A stretch of DNA of 64,000 nucleotides from Phoronis australis (Eukaryota; Phoronida; Phoronidae). The notes under the pieces were generated by a model. The model had not been told where the DNA came from. It saw only the letters and a program-made list of their open reading frames with translations, and ran no database searches. The stretch covers positions 891,766 to 955,765 of the forward strand of contig NMRA01000034.1 in NCBI GenBank assembly GCA_002633005.1, in the 5' to 3' direction. Positions 51,101-61,718 of this stretch are shown piece by piece (within the stretch, counting starts at the first letter, position 1; each line of letters opens with the position of its first letter). The translations under genes were made by a program, and so were the position numbers.

Positions 51101-53254
51101 CGCTGAGATACAAAAGTGTGCTCAAAAAGGCTTTTAGTTTGATAACAGAAAGGAGGTAAACATTACGCTATGTTACATATTACTGAATTTGGTATATATT
51201 TCAAGTTTTTGAACTAAATTACCCTTTGAGATAAGGACTTTAATGACACTGAACTTCACAATGAATGAGCTCAGAAAATATACAATAAAAACTCAATACA
51301 TACATGGCTGTATATCTTTCGATTGAGAATCCTTCCCTATTCTAAACTGGTGAATTTTGAAAGAGCCTGTTCTCAAAACAGAATTTTTGACACAATTATT
51401 TCTCAATTGTGGCTTTTCTTAAAATGATACAGGAAATTCAACTACCCGGCAGACACTTAAATTAAACAAAAATCATCTGGTTGGCACCTACAGACATTTT
51501 TTAAAATCTGGAAAATCAGAGGGAACTGTCTTTTGTTCATTATATACGCAAGCAAATAGTGGTGTATTATTGCTCGCATTTTTTGTAGCGGTAGTCCTAA
51601 GAGATGGAAAAATCACTTTGGAACCAATTTAACTGGATCTATCTACGAGGGTACATTTCTACCACCTAAAAGAACCTTTGACGGCTCAAGTAACTTAACC
51701 TAGTTCCGGCAGTAAAACATGTGCAATCTAACCGTTTCCGATAATATTCACTTCATTATTTGGAAACTTTCTGAGATGTCTAGATTTTTGTGTTGCTCAC
51801 TTTCGCATTGTAACGCATATAGAAAATACATAAAACAACATTTTTTTGTTATTTTGTTATTATTCTATAAGAATCAATTAACTAGGGTCTAATAACTTCT
51901 TAGCAACTTTTAATCACCTGATAATTAGAATTGCTAACTTATAAATTTCACCAGAGTATTTATGTGTTTTTGGAAAGCATGTCTTAACTCTAAAATAACG
52001 TGTTAGGCAAACGGTGAGCTTGTGAATAAGTCAGTACACATGTACCTAAAGGTGATGTGGTTCAACAGCCAGGGGAAGTTGAAAGTGACTGACCTCGCAG
52101 ATTTTCGCGGAAACAAAAACAAATGAAAAATACATTCACCCAAGAAAATCGAAGTATCTTATTGATGAAAAAGTTTCAGGCAGTTCTGTTCAACTTCGCG
52201 CATTTTATTTATGCTTCGAAGTGTTGCCGATTGTGCCAGTTTCCTCGCCTCTCTCAAAGATGGCGCTCTTGTATGGCCGTGATATGCCACGATCACGCGT
52301 AAGGCACCAGTGGTTGGTTGATTGAGACAGTCCACCGCATTTGTGGGCTAGTACAAACACTGATTTAACTTTCATAAACAAACTAAATCTGTCCTATATA
52401 TTTTCATTGAAATAAAGGCCCAGTTTCAGATAAATTGATAGGAAATCACGTAAGTAAAAGAGCAGCTCATAATAAACACAAAGTATTGGAAAAACACAAA
52501 TTTTTAGAAAACAGACACAGATGAGCAAAAGTTTTAGCCGGGAACACAGTTAAGTCCCTTTTGGACAATTTCATGCAACCAGGCTCAGGAACCCACTTGT
52601 GATACGTCGCAATTCTAGTTTGCGACATACTACAACCAGCGTCCATTATGTTGCGTGACAACCGCTACATACTGCGTTACAACACATTGTCGGTGTGTCA
52701 GCATTTTTGTCCGGTTTCCAAATTCGAAATACGCGTACCAGATCGGATTATTTCTAACCTTCGCGTAATATCGCTATTACTTTCAGGTCGCGGAAGGTGT
52801 TGTAAGACAAAGGTTGACGAATATTTACTTGAGTGTGGTTTATACAAACATCTATTATTTTACAAAAAATATGGCGCCTGTGATCCTAAGTGGTAAACCA
52901 GAATAGCGACGGACAAAGAAGAACAACTCAACATTACTCACGACATTGTTTTAATGCTGGCTTTGCGTGTCCTGAATTGTAGTAGCCGGCGTTCCTACGT
53001 TACCATTCTCGATAAAATGAAAGAAGATTACCTCACTGATAAGCAACATCCTTCCCGAATCTCGTCCTCACTAAAAATGCTTTATAGATACTTGATTTTT
53101 GGCTAGTCACACTGGGTCATTTTATGAGCAAAGCATATGGTCTAGATCTTGATGAATAACGAGGTGATCAGTTTTTTGAGAGCCCTTGAAATTACTTCGT
53201 AATATGAGTAAAGAACAAAAAGTTGACGGAACGCGAGTTTGTGACCACTTTAGC
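48156..53254. other. Intergenic stretch between the Ig gene and the death-domain gene
   Basis: The first few hundred bases are the presumed promoter of the Ig gene (minus strand). I see the palindrome TTCTTATAAATTATAAGAA (about 48939-48957), a MITE-like fragment at 52460-52600, and otherwise AT-rich sequence without a supported gene. Confidence 0.55.
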
Positions 53255-56200
53255 TTATTTGGTCACAGGAAGGCGCGGTAACAACACGCCAAAAATATAT
53301 GCTCGTGTTTTAAAGCTATCAATTTGTACCAGGTTAGTGGCCATGTCATTGTTATTTCTCAACTTTCTATCTCGTCTTTCAAGTTGCGCGACAATGTCCG
53401 GTCGTCTGATTTGTCCGAGAGCTTCCTTCAAACTCTGTACGCTTGCTTGCACATGAAGCCTTCTCCACCGAATCAGGCTCTTTCTGGCTCTGTTGACGTC
53501 ACTATCTCGAATATTATCGTTCAAAATCAAACTGATATCGAGATCAAGAGTTTCAACGCCACGTGGCGGGCTGAAAGGTAGACACCTGTAGAGCTGCATC
53601 CATGACTTTTCGATGTTCTTTGCAACAAAAAAGATGGCCCTGTCCAAGTTATCTGCAATGTTAACATGTTAAACATATTATAGGACCTGTTTCGTATCTA
53701 TGTTAAATGTATAGTAACACAATGAAAAACGGAGGAATAATTTTACACTTTATTTCGAACAAAAATTTCTTACTAATCCAAATCAGTAAGAAGCTCGGTA
53801 AAATCACATAACAAGTCGAGGATTCATTTCAACCATGATTTAGACAGAACCTAAATCTCAGTGAGGTACACGAATCTCAGTAAGGTACATGAATCCCAGT
53901 GAGGTACATTGCAGGGATATACCCAGGTTTCAAAACCCTGCTCGCCAGCTGGGCGAGTGAGCCAGAAAATCTACTCGTCCAGCCCGAAATTCAGTCGCAC
54001 GGACGTTTGCGTCTTTCACCACAAACTTACTGCCAGGGTCAATAAAAATCATCGTTTTGTGCGTTGATGGCAACATCTATTAGGGCTACCGTATTCGCCC
54101 AGGGTGCTTAGAAAAATTCATTTCGGAAGGAGGGCGCTTGTTGTAACCTAGTAAGGCGGTTGAAACCCGGTCTCCGACAACGGGTGAAATCAAAATTACG
54201 AGCTGTGACGTATCTGTAACCTATGACAGACTTTCTAAAAAACTGTGGTGCATTGCTATCAAACTTTGTTGTTAAATTACGATCTTTTTGTAAAACATGT
54301 GCTGAAATCCCATGGCGAAAACTTGCCAACTGATGCATCGCTGCCTCGCGATCGTCCATAGGGCAACTTGAATTCTTGAGTAAAAATACAGTTTCGACTC
54401 AACAAATTACCTGAATTCCTCCTTAAAGGAGAATGCCACCCAAAAAACAACATATTTTGTATCAATTTAGATCGAGTAGTTCCACTCGATAACAGAAAGT
54501 ACGGTTCTTTTACCTGACACAAGACGGCAGACGGAGGTGTTGAAATTAACCAATGACGTCAAAGGTCAGCAGTTCACAACACGCTTACTGGTGTCAGCTT
54601 ATCGGTTGAATTCATCGTTTTACACCAATAAATCAACAAAATTCGATGTAAAACCCTTACAAATACATCGAATTATTGAACAAATGTGTTGTTTTATTTC
54701 GCTGTTACGGATTTATAGGTATTGGAACGTACCGTGGCCTACAAAGTTCGGTAGGCCAATTTACCAAGGTCGGTCGCGGGAGTTTTGGGCCCTGTTCGGT
54801 GATAAATTCGAATTATTCGTCCGTGAAATACATACAAGGGAACATAGCTGTGTGTTGTAATTTTAGACTTGCGATTTTTGTCAGTTCTAAACAGTGGCTC
54901 GGAATCCGATCAGGCCCTTCGCGGCCGGCCTGAAGACATCACGAACATAAACCAGCCAAAGTTAGAAACTAAACTTCCAGTCACGAAAAGCCTATACCAG
55001 TGAGCTAAAGAAACAATATGCACGTGATTATTTTGGTGAATTAGACGCAAAACTACAAATCTACGTACTAGCTCGTCGGGGGCCGCGAAGTAGGGTTACC
55101 CTTCCACATCAAAACCGTCAGGGCAAAAGTTGCACAGTAACAGTGATTCGAATAATGTATATGAATATCTAAATAAAGATTCCCCTAACATCTGACCATA
55201 GGATATACAATCGAGATATTGTTTCACAACAGCTTTCTGCCAGCAAACACTGAATTAACATGCGCAAACACGGCCAACATGTGGAGAATTTCTGGCTTAC
55301 ACTGGTGAACGCTCTGATTCCCTAAGCCCCAGACAATTTTTACGATGCCTATTCAGCACGCCCTTTGTATTGATGTAGATCTGAGCTAATGAGGTAGAAA
55401 GGTAATTGCTAGCATTACTGTCTCAACAATGGTTGTTGTTAGTACCCCCAATTTGGTTTTCTCTGACATTTGCAGAGTTATAGCCCGCAACTCTGGAGAG
55501 TTGTTTTAACTTGGTACACTATAAATATTACAAAATGACTAAAAAGGTTAACTTGTGTTTATCTCCACAAAGGGTCACTTCCCAAAGGAACGATAAGTTT
55601 CATATTGGTTTTTTTATTTAATTTTTAATGCTTCTGCCCACTTGTTTTTTTTTCTTACCGGGAACGGGTTGATAACTTTTTATCTAAGTTTTAAACTTGA
55701 AGTACCAAAACAGTGGCAGAATTTGATCGCCAGCTCAACTTAATTAGTTAAGTTCATAGTGAGCCCATCCCTAAACTTTCCTTATTACAGGTACACTAAA
55801 CATTTCACGTGTCATTAAAGTTTAATCTTTATTAGAACTCAAATCATAAAATATATACAAAAGTGAAAATATGGTGATAACCAAACTGAAGATTTGGAAT
55901 CTCTGGACAATTTCGGTGGCACTGACTAAAAACTATTCTAGCTCTTTGTCAGTAATAAAAAATTAAAACTGGACACAACAACTGTTTCCTGGTTTAAAAT
56001 CTAGTTAAACGAGATTGAAAGAATATTAAAAAATGAATCCATGTGATATTGTTAACTCTGATCAGCGTTTGTATATCCATCGAGTATATTCAATATGCGC
56101 GTACCCAATGGTTGTAGCTTTTAGATTATTTGTTCATCGATTTTTAAAAATCGAAAACCGTACTTGGTTGTTTTTTCCACGTGAATAACGTCGTGGTGTT

Positions 56201-59200
56201 CGTTTATAACGAAAATTAGTGGTTAATGCATTTTGAAAATTCGCCATTATGTACAGTCAGAGATGTTTAATACAGTTTATGGTCATATAATTACATTTAA
56301 TTGGTCTTGCTCGCATCGGGCAATGCGGTCATCAGAATTGTACCTGATTCCGGCGCCGAGCTCTCTTTGATCCTGGTACAAGCCGCTCAGAAGGACGAGC
56401 GGCGAAAATTCCCGTATGTCTTTAGAAATGCGTGACTTCCCTGTAAGCGTATTATTCACGGTATGAAGGTGCCCGGTCAATTTAGTTTATTGCATCTTTG
56501 TTTCAGTTTTATATAAGCATTGCTTAGGGTGAGAATAATTCATTTTGAAACATAGCGCACAATAGTAAACGTCAACCGTGGCAACTCACAATCCCGACTT
56601 AGACGAGTGCTCATCCGACGAAGACTTCACAGGTCGATCGTTAGGTTTCACAAGCTATCAGTTCGAACCGGAATTCACTGATCAAGAAATACAAGAGAGG
56701 CGCCGTGAACGTGCACATACAACGGATCATATAGATAGTTCCGAAAACCGTTTGAATGATTTGTTATGGTGTCAGTGTTCTAACTGCACGATAATGAAAA
56801 CAACTGACGTTTACGTTTGCTGCCACGAAATTCCGCAAGTGAAACGCCTTCCTGGAGAAGCATAGATGTGTCTCACGGACCATCCTGATTTTGCACCGCA
56901 TATAAACAGAAGTCTGCTTACGACGTTTTTGGGACTGGGAAAAAGAACTGGCCGAAAACATCCTACACCCAAAGGTCCAAACAGAAGCCTGAAGAACGAG
57001 TAAGTCATCAAACAAAAAAGTTATGTTCTCATGCCTTGAATTAATTGTAATTGTTTATGTTTCCGTGGCCAGCTACAATTCTCCATAATCAAAATCTAAG
57101 CAACAACGGCCGATCCGCGTTGTTTTGTCTCCTGCCTACCGAACCCAAACACACTAGGCACAGCATCTGACTTCATATTCAGTCTCTTTTTCTGCCTTGG
57201 CATAAGCTGTTTGGTAAGCTGGCATTCGATCGTCAGTGAAATCCCTGTAGACGAAATGCCGGCCAAAGACACGGAGAAGTTTCACAGCCTCATACTTAAT
57301 TGGTATTACGGCGTGCTTTTCATTCTTCACTACCGCGAACCACTTCCAAAGCATTGTGTGCTCTCGAGGAAATCAAAAAAACGATATACCTGCTTTCCTC
57401 GTTGCTTCATAGTTCGCACAAGCGGGAACGACTATACATCACTCCATAGCGGCACTCGCTCTGCAAAAGAACCACCGACGTCGCTGAGTCGTTTCTCACC
57501 TTCCTCACAGGTTAACGCGACACCTCTCGGCGAGGTGAGATCGATCGTATACGAGGTGATGTGGATATAGACCGATTAAGACGGTAAAAAAGACTAATTA
57601 AATCGGGTGGCATTCTCCTTTAAATTTTCCAAATAGCGTACTTACGATTTTTAAGTTCCTGTGGGGTCGGGATTAATCGCAGTCCAAATCTGGGCTAGAT
57701 CGCACCCCGCAACAAGCAAAAAATCTGGACGCCAACACAAATGTTGTTGTCACGTGACGTTTGTTTTGAAGTTAGTCTGCAGGTGTGCGCCGAGTGAGCG
57801 AGTGCGTGCGTGTCATCAGAGTTCACTTCCCAGTCTGGGTAGCAGGCTCACATACTAACATATATGTGGGCCCTGTCGCGCCACGTGCTCATTAACACTG
57901 GTCAAGTTTCGATTCGCCGTTTTTACGTGTACAAAAGTAATCTACATTCCTGTTGAGGGAGAAGAGCTGTACGGGAAAGATAACAATACAATTCCGTTGA
58001 CAAGTACGCTGCGTCTGTTCTGAAAGACCTGGCCATAGTGAGACACGTTCCTCGCAAGATCAGCAGAACGTTTGCGTTCTTTTTGAAGTGTACAGCCATG
58101 GCCAAATAGCGGCGAGGCTCGTGGTCTAGAAATTCCGCGCACAATGATTTTTCAGGACTGTCGGATATTATTGATAAATTGAAGACATTACTATAGAATT
58201 TAGAACTGGAGGTAAGGCATTTTTCGCATATGTACACGTTCGTGGACTGGACTGTTATTTTAGCGAAGTCTGAAAACGAGTGCGGGGGTCGCTTATAGGG
58301 GCATGGTCGCTTATTAGGACGAATAAAACAATTTTGGAAAAAATGACATTGCATTGTACATTACAATAAGAAATCACTTCCAAGAATATTGGTATTTCAC
58401 TTGCTGCGAGCACTTGGACCGGTCTTCCGCCTTTCCCCCCTTTTCTTCGTTTCAGACAACCCACAAATTCCTTTGTGCACGACCACACACTGTTCTTTTG
58501 TCAAGACGAATCGCGTAACGGGTGACATCTACTGAATCGATAGGATCGCACTGCGCCGATGTTTTTTACTGTCGGAGCATCAACACGCTGACTAAACTGA
58601 ATCTTAAATTCATGATAGAAACAGCGCAAGGAGAGAAAATTTATTCATGTTCATCTGGTAAACGATAGTGTTTTTGCGTTCAGAAAATTCGCTCGCCACC
58701 TTTAAATTGTCTAACTTACAAAAGAATTAAACTTTTGCAATTTTCAGGGCAAAATATAAAAAGAAATCTTGCCACATGTACCAAATTGCCGTTTCGGCCG
58801 CCATTTTGTCGGCCATATTGGTTTTATTTTACGGAAAATTGGCATCTTTTGATTGGTATGCCTGTTATGAAAAGTAAATAATCAATGACAAACTTTATTG
58901 TTTTATTTTTAGCTGTTACATAAGAGTAATATGCCAAAAAACAGTAAACACTGGTTTTGTCGGCCATTTTTTCCGCCATCTTGAAAAACCGACTTCCGCC
59001 ACTCCGATTTCGGTAGATTTTTTTTCTGACACCAAGGGATGTTTGAAGATGCCATTTATGCAAAAAAACCTTCTGTTGCAATTTTTTCTAGGTTGGGCCC
59101 TCTGGAGCCCTAGAATGACTGGACTACTGGGCGACGGGCAAGTCAACGTCTACTCGCCCAGCACCATTTGTACTCGCATTGGCGAATGGGCTAGTGGCTA

Positions 59201-60723
59201 AGTATATCCCTGTAATACAATTTTTACTTACCTTTAAGACACGGTACCTTCTGGATTCCAAGAGCTCTTGATTTCATTGGAATGTCTCGGAAAATCTTTC
59301 TGGGCGCATCAGGACTGGTTTTGAACAAATAGGTTTCCTTTAGTTTCTTTAAACCCGCGTCAAGAAAACTCTGTTCATTTTCCAAAATTTTTAGCTCCTG
59401 TACAAACATGTCGTTGTTTTCCTTTGATTCAGATAATTGTTTCAACAGTTCACCAACATGGTTGTGCTTTTTTCGTATGGTGGACAATTTCGAAGAGACG
59501 ATCTCGAACGACAGCTTCAGTGACGGTAACGTCTCTGTCAGTTTCTGCAAGTCCGACGTCAGTCTGTCGTAGAGTTCGCTGAATCGTTCTCTTGACATTT
59601 CATCTACCCTCTTCTTCATAGCGTTTCGTTTACTAATTCGTACTTCTATTTGAAGTTTTGTGTCGTTGAGCTTGTCAAGCTGTCTTTCGTGACTCTTGGA
59701 AAGACGCCTTTCTTTTGGCCGAAGTAGACGAAGATCATTCTCCACTTCCGCAATCTGGCGCTCAATGGTTCTTGTTTTATGTTGCGATTGGGCGAGTTGT
59801 TGTTTTGCGTGCCTAACGAATTTCTGTTGCGCGATCTTTTTTGACTGAAGCTCCACAATGTCATTCTTGATAAACGTTGCATAAGACGCCTCGGCCCCAA
59901 GCCAGGATTTGATTTCTCTGCACGCGCACCGGACGTTGAAGCACACCTGTGGGAACATCAACAAAAATGGCATAGGCAGACATTTCGCCTTTCTGCCAAT
60001 GTCAATGACATCCATGTGAAACATCGAAAGCTTTAAACCCTGGCCTTTTCCGTTAAAGACAGTCGCCAACTTTATCACGCGCTTGATATTATCCTGAATA
60101 GATTTTGAATATTGTCTCGTCTCTTGCTCGTAGTTGTAAATCGTTTCAAGAAATTTCTTGTTTGTGGTTACTGTCGGTGCATAACTAAGAAAATACTTCT
60201 TCATACATTGTTCAATTCTTATTACGTCTTCAACAATTTTTGAAAAGGCTCCTGGAACGTATTCTGTGATACGCGAGATACATTCTCGAAAGAACTCGAT
60301 CTGTTCGCGAGATACATCATGTGAAACCCCTTTCACAGTTTCGGGTCTTTGCGACACCCTTGCACTTTCTTCGTTTTCGCTTTGGTTGTCGCTACCACTT
60401 AACTCTGAAGAACTCTTCAACAAAGAAGGAGGACTAATGAACTTGTCAACCATCTTGTTTATTTGGTGAATGGTGGAAAGCTCATGTACTTCAAATTCTG
60501 TCATTATCGCGTTAATGGTTGGAACATATCGGAATAGTTCCTCTTCCTGCTTGTTGTTTCTAAAGAAGTCGTTTTCCAACTGCATGGTCGCCTGCTCAGT
60601 TTCTCTAACGGCTTGGGAAACAATAAACCTGACCACACCAAGTGATTTCGGTGGCTCTTTGTCTAGATCGTATATCGTTTGACATTTGGTGCGACAACTG
60701 AATCCACTCTCTAGGAGCGCCAT
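53255..60723 (-). CDS. Coiled-coil and death-domain protein, two exons seen with certainty
   Basis: Exon 59232-60723 (from a methionine codon at 60723, ends phase 1 before GTAAGT) and last exon 53255-53652 (TTGCAG acceptor, stop TAA) join in phase: 629 residues. Residues about 1-280 are mostly helical and unfamiliar, with an acidic Ser-rich linker near 110-130. About 285-460 form long coiled coils (RQIAEVENDLRLLRPKERR, KLNDTKLQIEVRISKRNAMK). The last exon is a death domain: LDRAIFFVAKNIEKSWMQLY, then NRARKSLIRWRR and VQSLKEALGQIRRPDIVAQL, i.e. the six-helix pattern with W in helices 2 and 5. Such proteins act as cytoplasmic adaptors in apoptosis or innate immune signalling; the partner here is unknown. 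The frame stays open upstream of the methionine, so the protein may be longer (see 61160-61718). The single intron is filled by nested mobile elements. Confidence 0.88.
55280..56465. repeat. Dispersed repeat of about 1.2 kb, copy 2
   Basis: It aligns with 10061-11135 from TGTGGAGAATTTC to TTATTCACGGTATG. This copy has an extra segment of about 170 bp near 56270-56440, which may be a further insertion or a part lost from copy 1. It sits inside the TTAA element. Confidence 0.75.
56578..57003 (+). pseudogene. P2X7-type ballast (cytoplasmic cysteine-rich) domain protein, broken
   Basis: The frame reads an acidic N-terminus with FTSYQFEPEF, then LNDLLWCQCSNCTIM, VYVCCHEIPQV, and after a stop MCLTDHPDF. 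The WCxCxxC, CCxEI and LTDHPDF blocks are the zinc-binding core of the P2X7 C-terminal ballast domain, which in invertebrates occurs in stand-alone proteins without a P2X channel. Two faults are visible: an in-frame TAG at 56863-56865 splits the domain, and the start is GTG in ACCGTGG where ACCATGG would be an ideal start. A GTAAGT donor at about 57000 may end the exon. It is carried within the TTAA element and is probably part of it. The call of pseudogene is firm if the assembly is correct. Confidence 0.75.
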
Positions 60724-60737
60724 TTTTTTCTTAAACT

Positions 60738-61159
60738 CTGAAAGTAAATCAAATATATAGCCGATAATAACAACTTAAGAAACGGTTTTTCCTCACTTTG
60801 AACAAAAGGCAATGCAAGCAGACAGTAAAAGCAATTATAGCTGCGACAAATTCACTTTCTTAAATTACTGATGTGAGAACTCAGTTTTCAATGGATGGAA
60901 CACAAGATATTAGCAAATCTTATGTGAAGCACTCGAACAAAAGCTTATTCCTGTGATGCAACTTAATTCAGAGTAAAACGTTTTTAGTTTTGAAATTTAA
61001 CAAAATCTTACTTTCTTGTCGTAGTCAAAAGTAGTGTCAATTGTCTTTCTGTATTACTCCACTGAGGAAATTTTGTCAAATGAATGTGCATCACATGATA
61101 TTTACTAACCTATTTTGAAGCATAAAAACACTTCTTTAAGCTAAATTTCAAAATCTTAC
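60738..61159 (-). other. Intron sequence upstream of the main death-domain exon
   Basis: It ends in TTTACTTTCAG just before the main exon. At 61009-61050 there is a second segment ending DYDKK before GTAAGA that resembles the end of the 61160-61183 exon, a possible duplicated small exon, but its entry phase does not fit. Confidence 0.4.
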
Positions 61160-61718
61160 CTTGCTGTCGTAGTTCAACTCACGCTTGGTGTGAGAGAAAG
61201 CTTGCCAATGTTTGAGCATTTAACGGAATTGCCAGGCAATAATAATTGAAAAGTTGGAGTGTTTGTTTCTATCACTTACGTCAGTTGGGCCCAGGAACAG
61301 GGCATCCATATAAACGGCGTAGTGAACATTGCTAGGGTCGAGTGTCTTCATTTTCAAAATGATGATATGATTTTGAGAACAAAATTTCAAAACTGCATCA
61401 TATTTGATGGCTGACTTTGCGTATTGTAAGTGAAAAAAGCAATGCGTTCAAAAATAAAAGTAAAAATAAAAATAAAACCCCACGAAGACTGCTTCATAAA
61501 TTAGCGTGTTCTTTCAGCGAAATCCGAACGTGATATTGCAACACCATAAGAAGACGTCTCGATTAATTGAACTAGCAAACATTGCAATATTTTTTCAATC
61601 AAAACAGGACATTTACCATCTCCAATTTCTTTAACACCATTGTCTGCGTACGGAGGGTTAAAGATCGAAGATTTGAAGCAGTATACATGTTGGTCTTTCC
61701 ATGAACGACGTATTACAC
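61160..61718 (-). CDS. Probable upstream exons of the death-domain gene
   Basis: Three minus-strand segments fit as exons. 61617-61718 starts after TTGTAG, encodes VIRRSWKDQHVYCFKSSIF and on to KEIGD, and ends phase 1. 61280-61392 starts after ATGCAG in matching phase, encodes LKFCSQNHIIILKMKTLD and on to FLGPTD, and ends phase 0 at GTAAGT. 61160-61183 is a 24-bp candidate (RELNYDSK) that keeps phase 0. The next exon would then begin at 60735 with FKKKMALL, using the second AG of CAGAG. The joins are consistent but not proven; I recognise no family. They could also belong to a separate upstream gene. A possible first exon with phase 1 lies at 62653-62683. Confidence 0.55.

Larger units (their letters stand above)
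54427..57619. mobile_element. TTAA-flanked 3.2-kb DNA transposon
   Basis: AGGAGAATGCCACCC (54427-54441) is exactly inverse to 57605-57619, and both ends are flanked by TTAA (54423-54426 and 57620-57623). TTAA duplications are the mark of piggyBac and Kolobok elements; the ends do not begin with the CCC of typical piggyBac, so Kolobok-like is my preferred but unproven class. Inside are the P2X7-type open frame (56578-57003) and a copy of the 1.1-kb repeat. No intact transposase was recognised. Confidence 0.8.
53912..59212. mobile_element. hAT-like element of 5.3 kb with CAGGGATATAC ends
   Basis: CAGGGATATAC at the left is the inverse of GTATATCCCTG at 59202-59212. Just inside, GCTGGGCGAGT at the left matches ACTCGCCCAGC at the right, so the terminal repeats extend with gaps over about 50 bp. 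CAGGG ends are typical of hAT. I could not find an 8-bp duplication or a transposase; the part at 57624-59150 has only short frames. It holds the TTAA element at 54427-57619. Confidence 0.6.
53653..59231 (-). other. Intron of the death-domain gene, nearly all mobile DNA
   Basis: Of about 5.6 kb, 53912-59212 is a hAT-like element. Only about 260 bp at the 3' side and 19 bp at the 5' side (next to the donor at 59231) are outside it. The elements inside are listed separately. Confidence 0.8.

Noticed and set aside
57154-57354. Minus-strand frame with KHAVIPIKYEAVKLLRVF, vaguely like the VIP...IR block of ballast-domain proteins
   Set aside because: It is on the opposite strand to the ballast-domain frame, short, and the resemblance is too weak.
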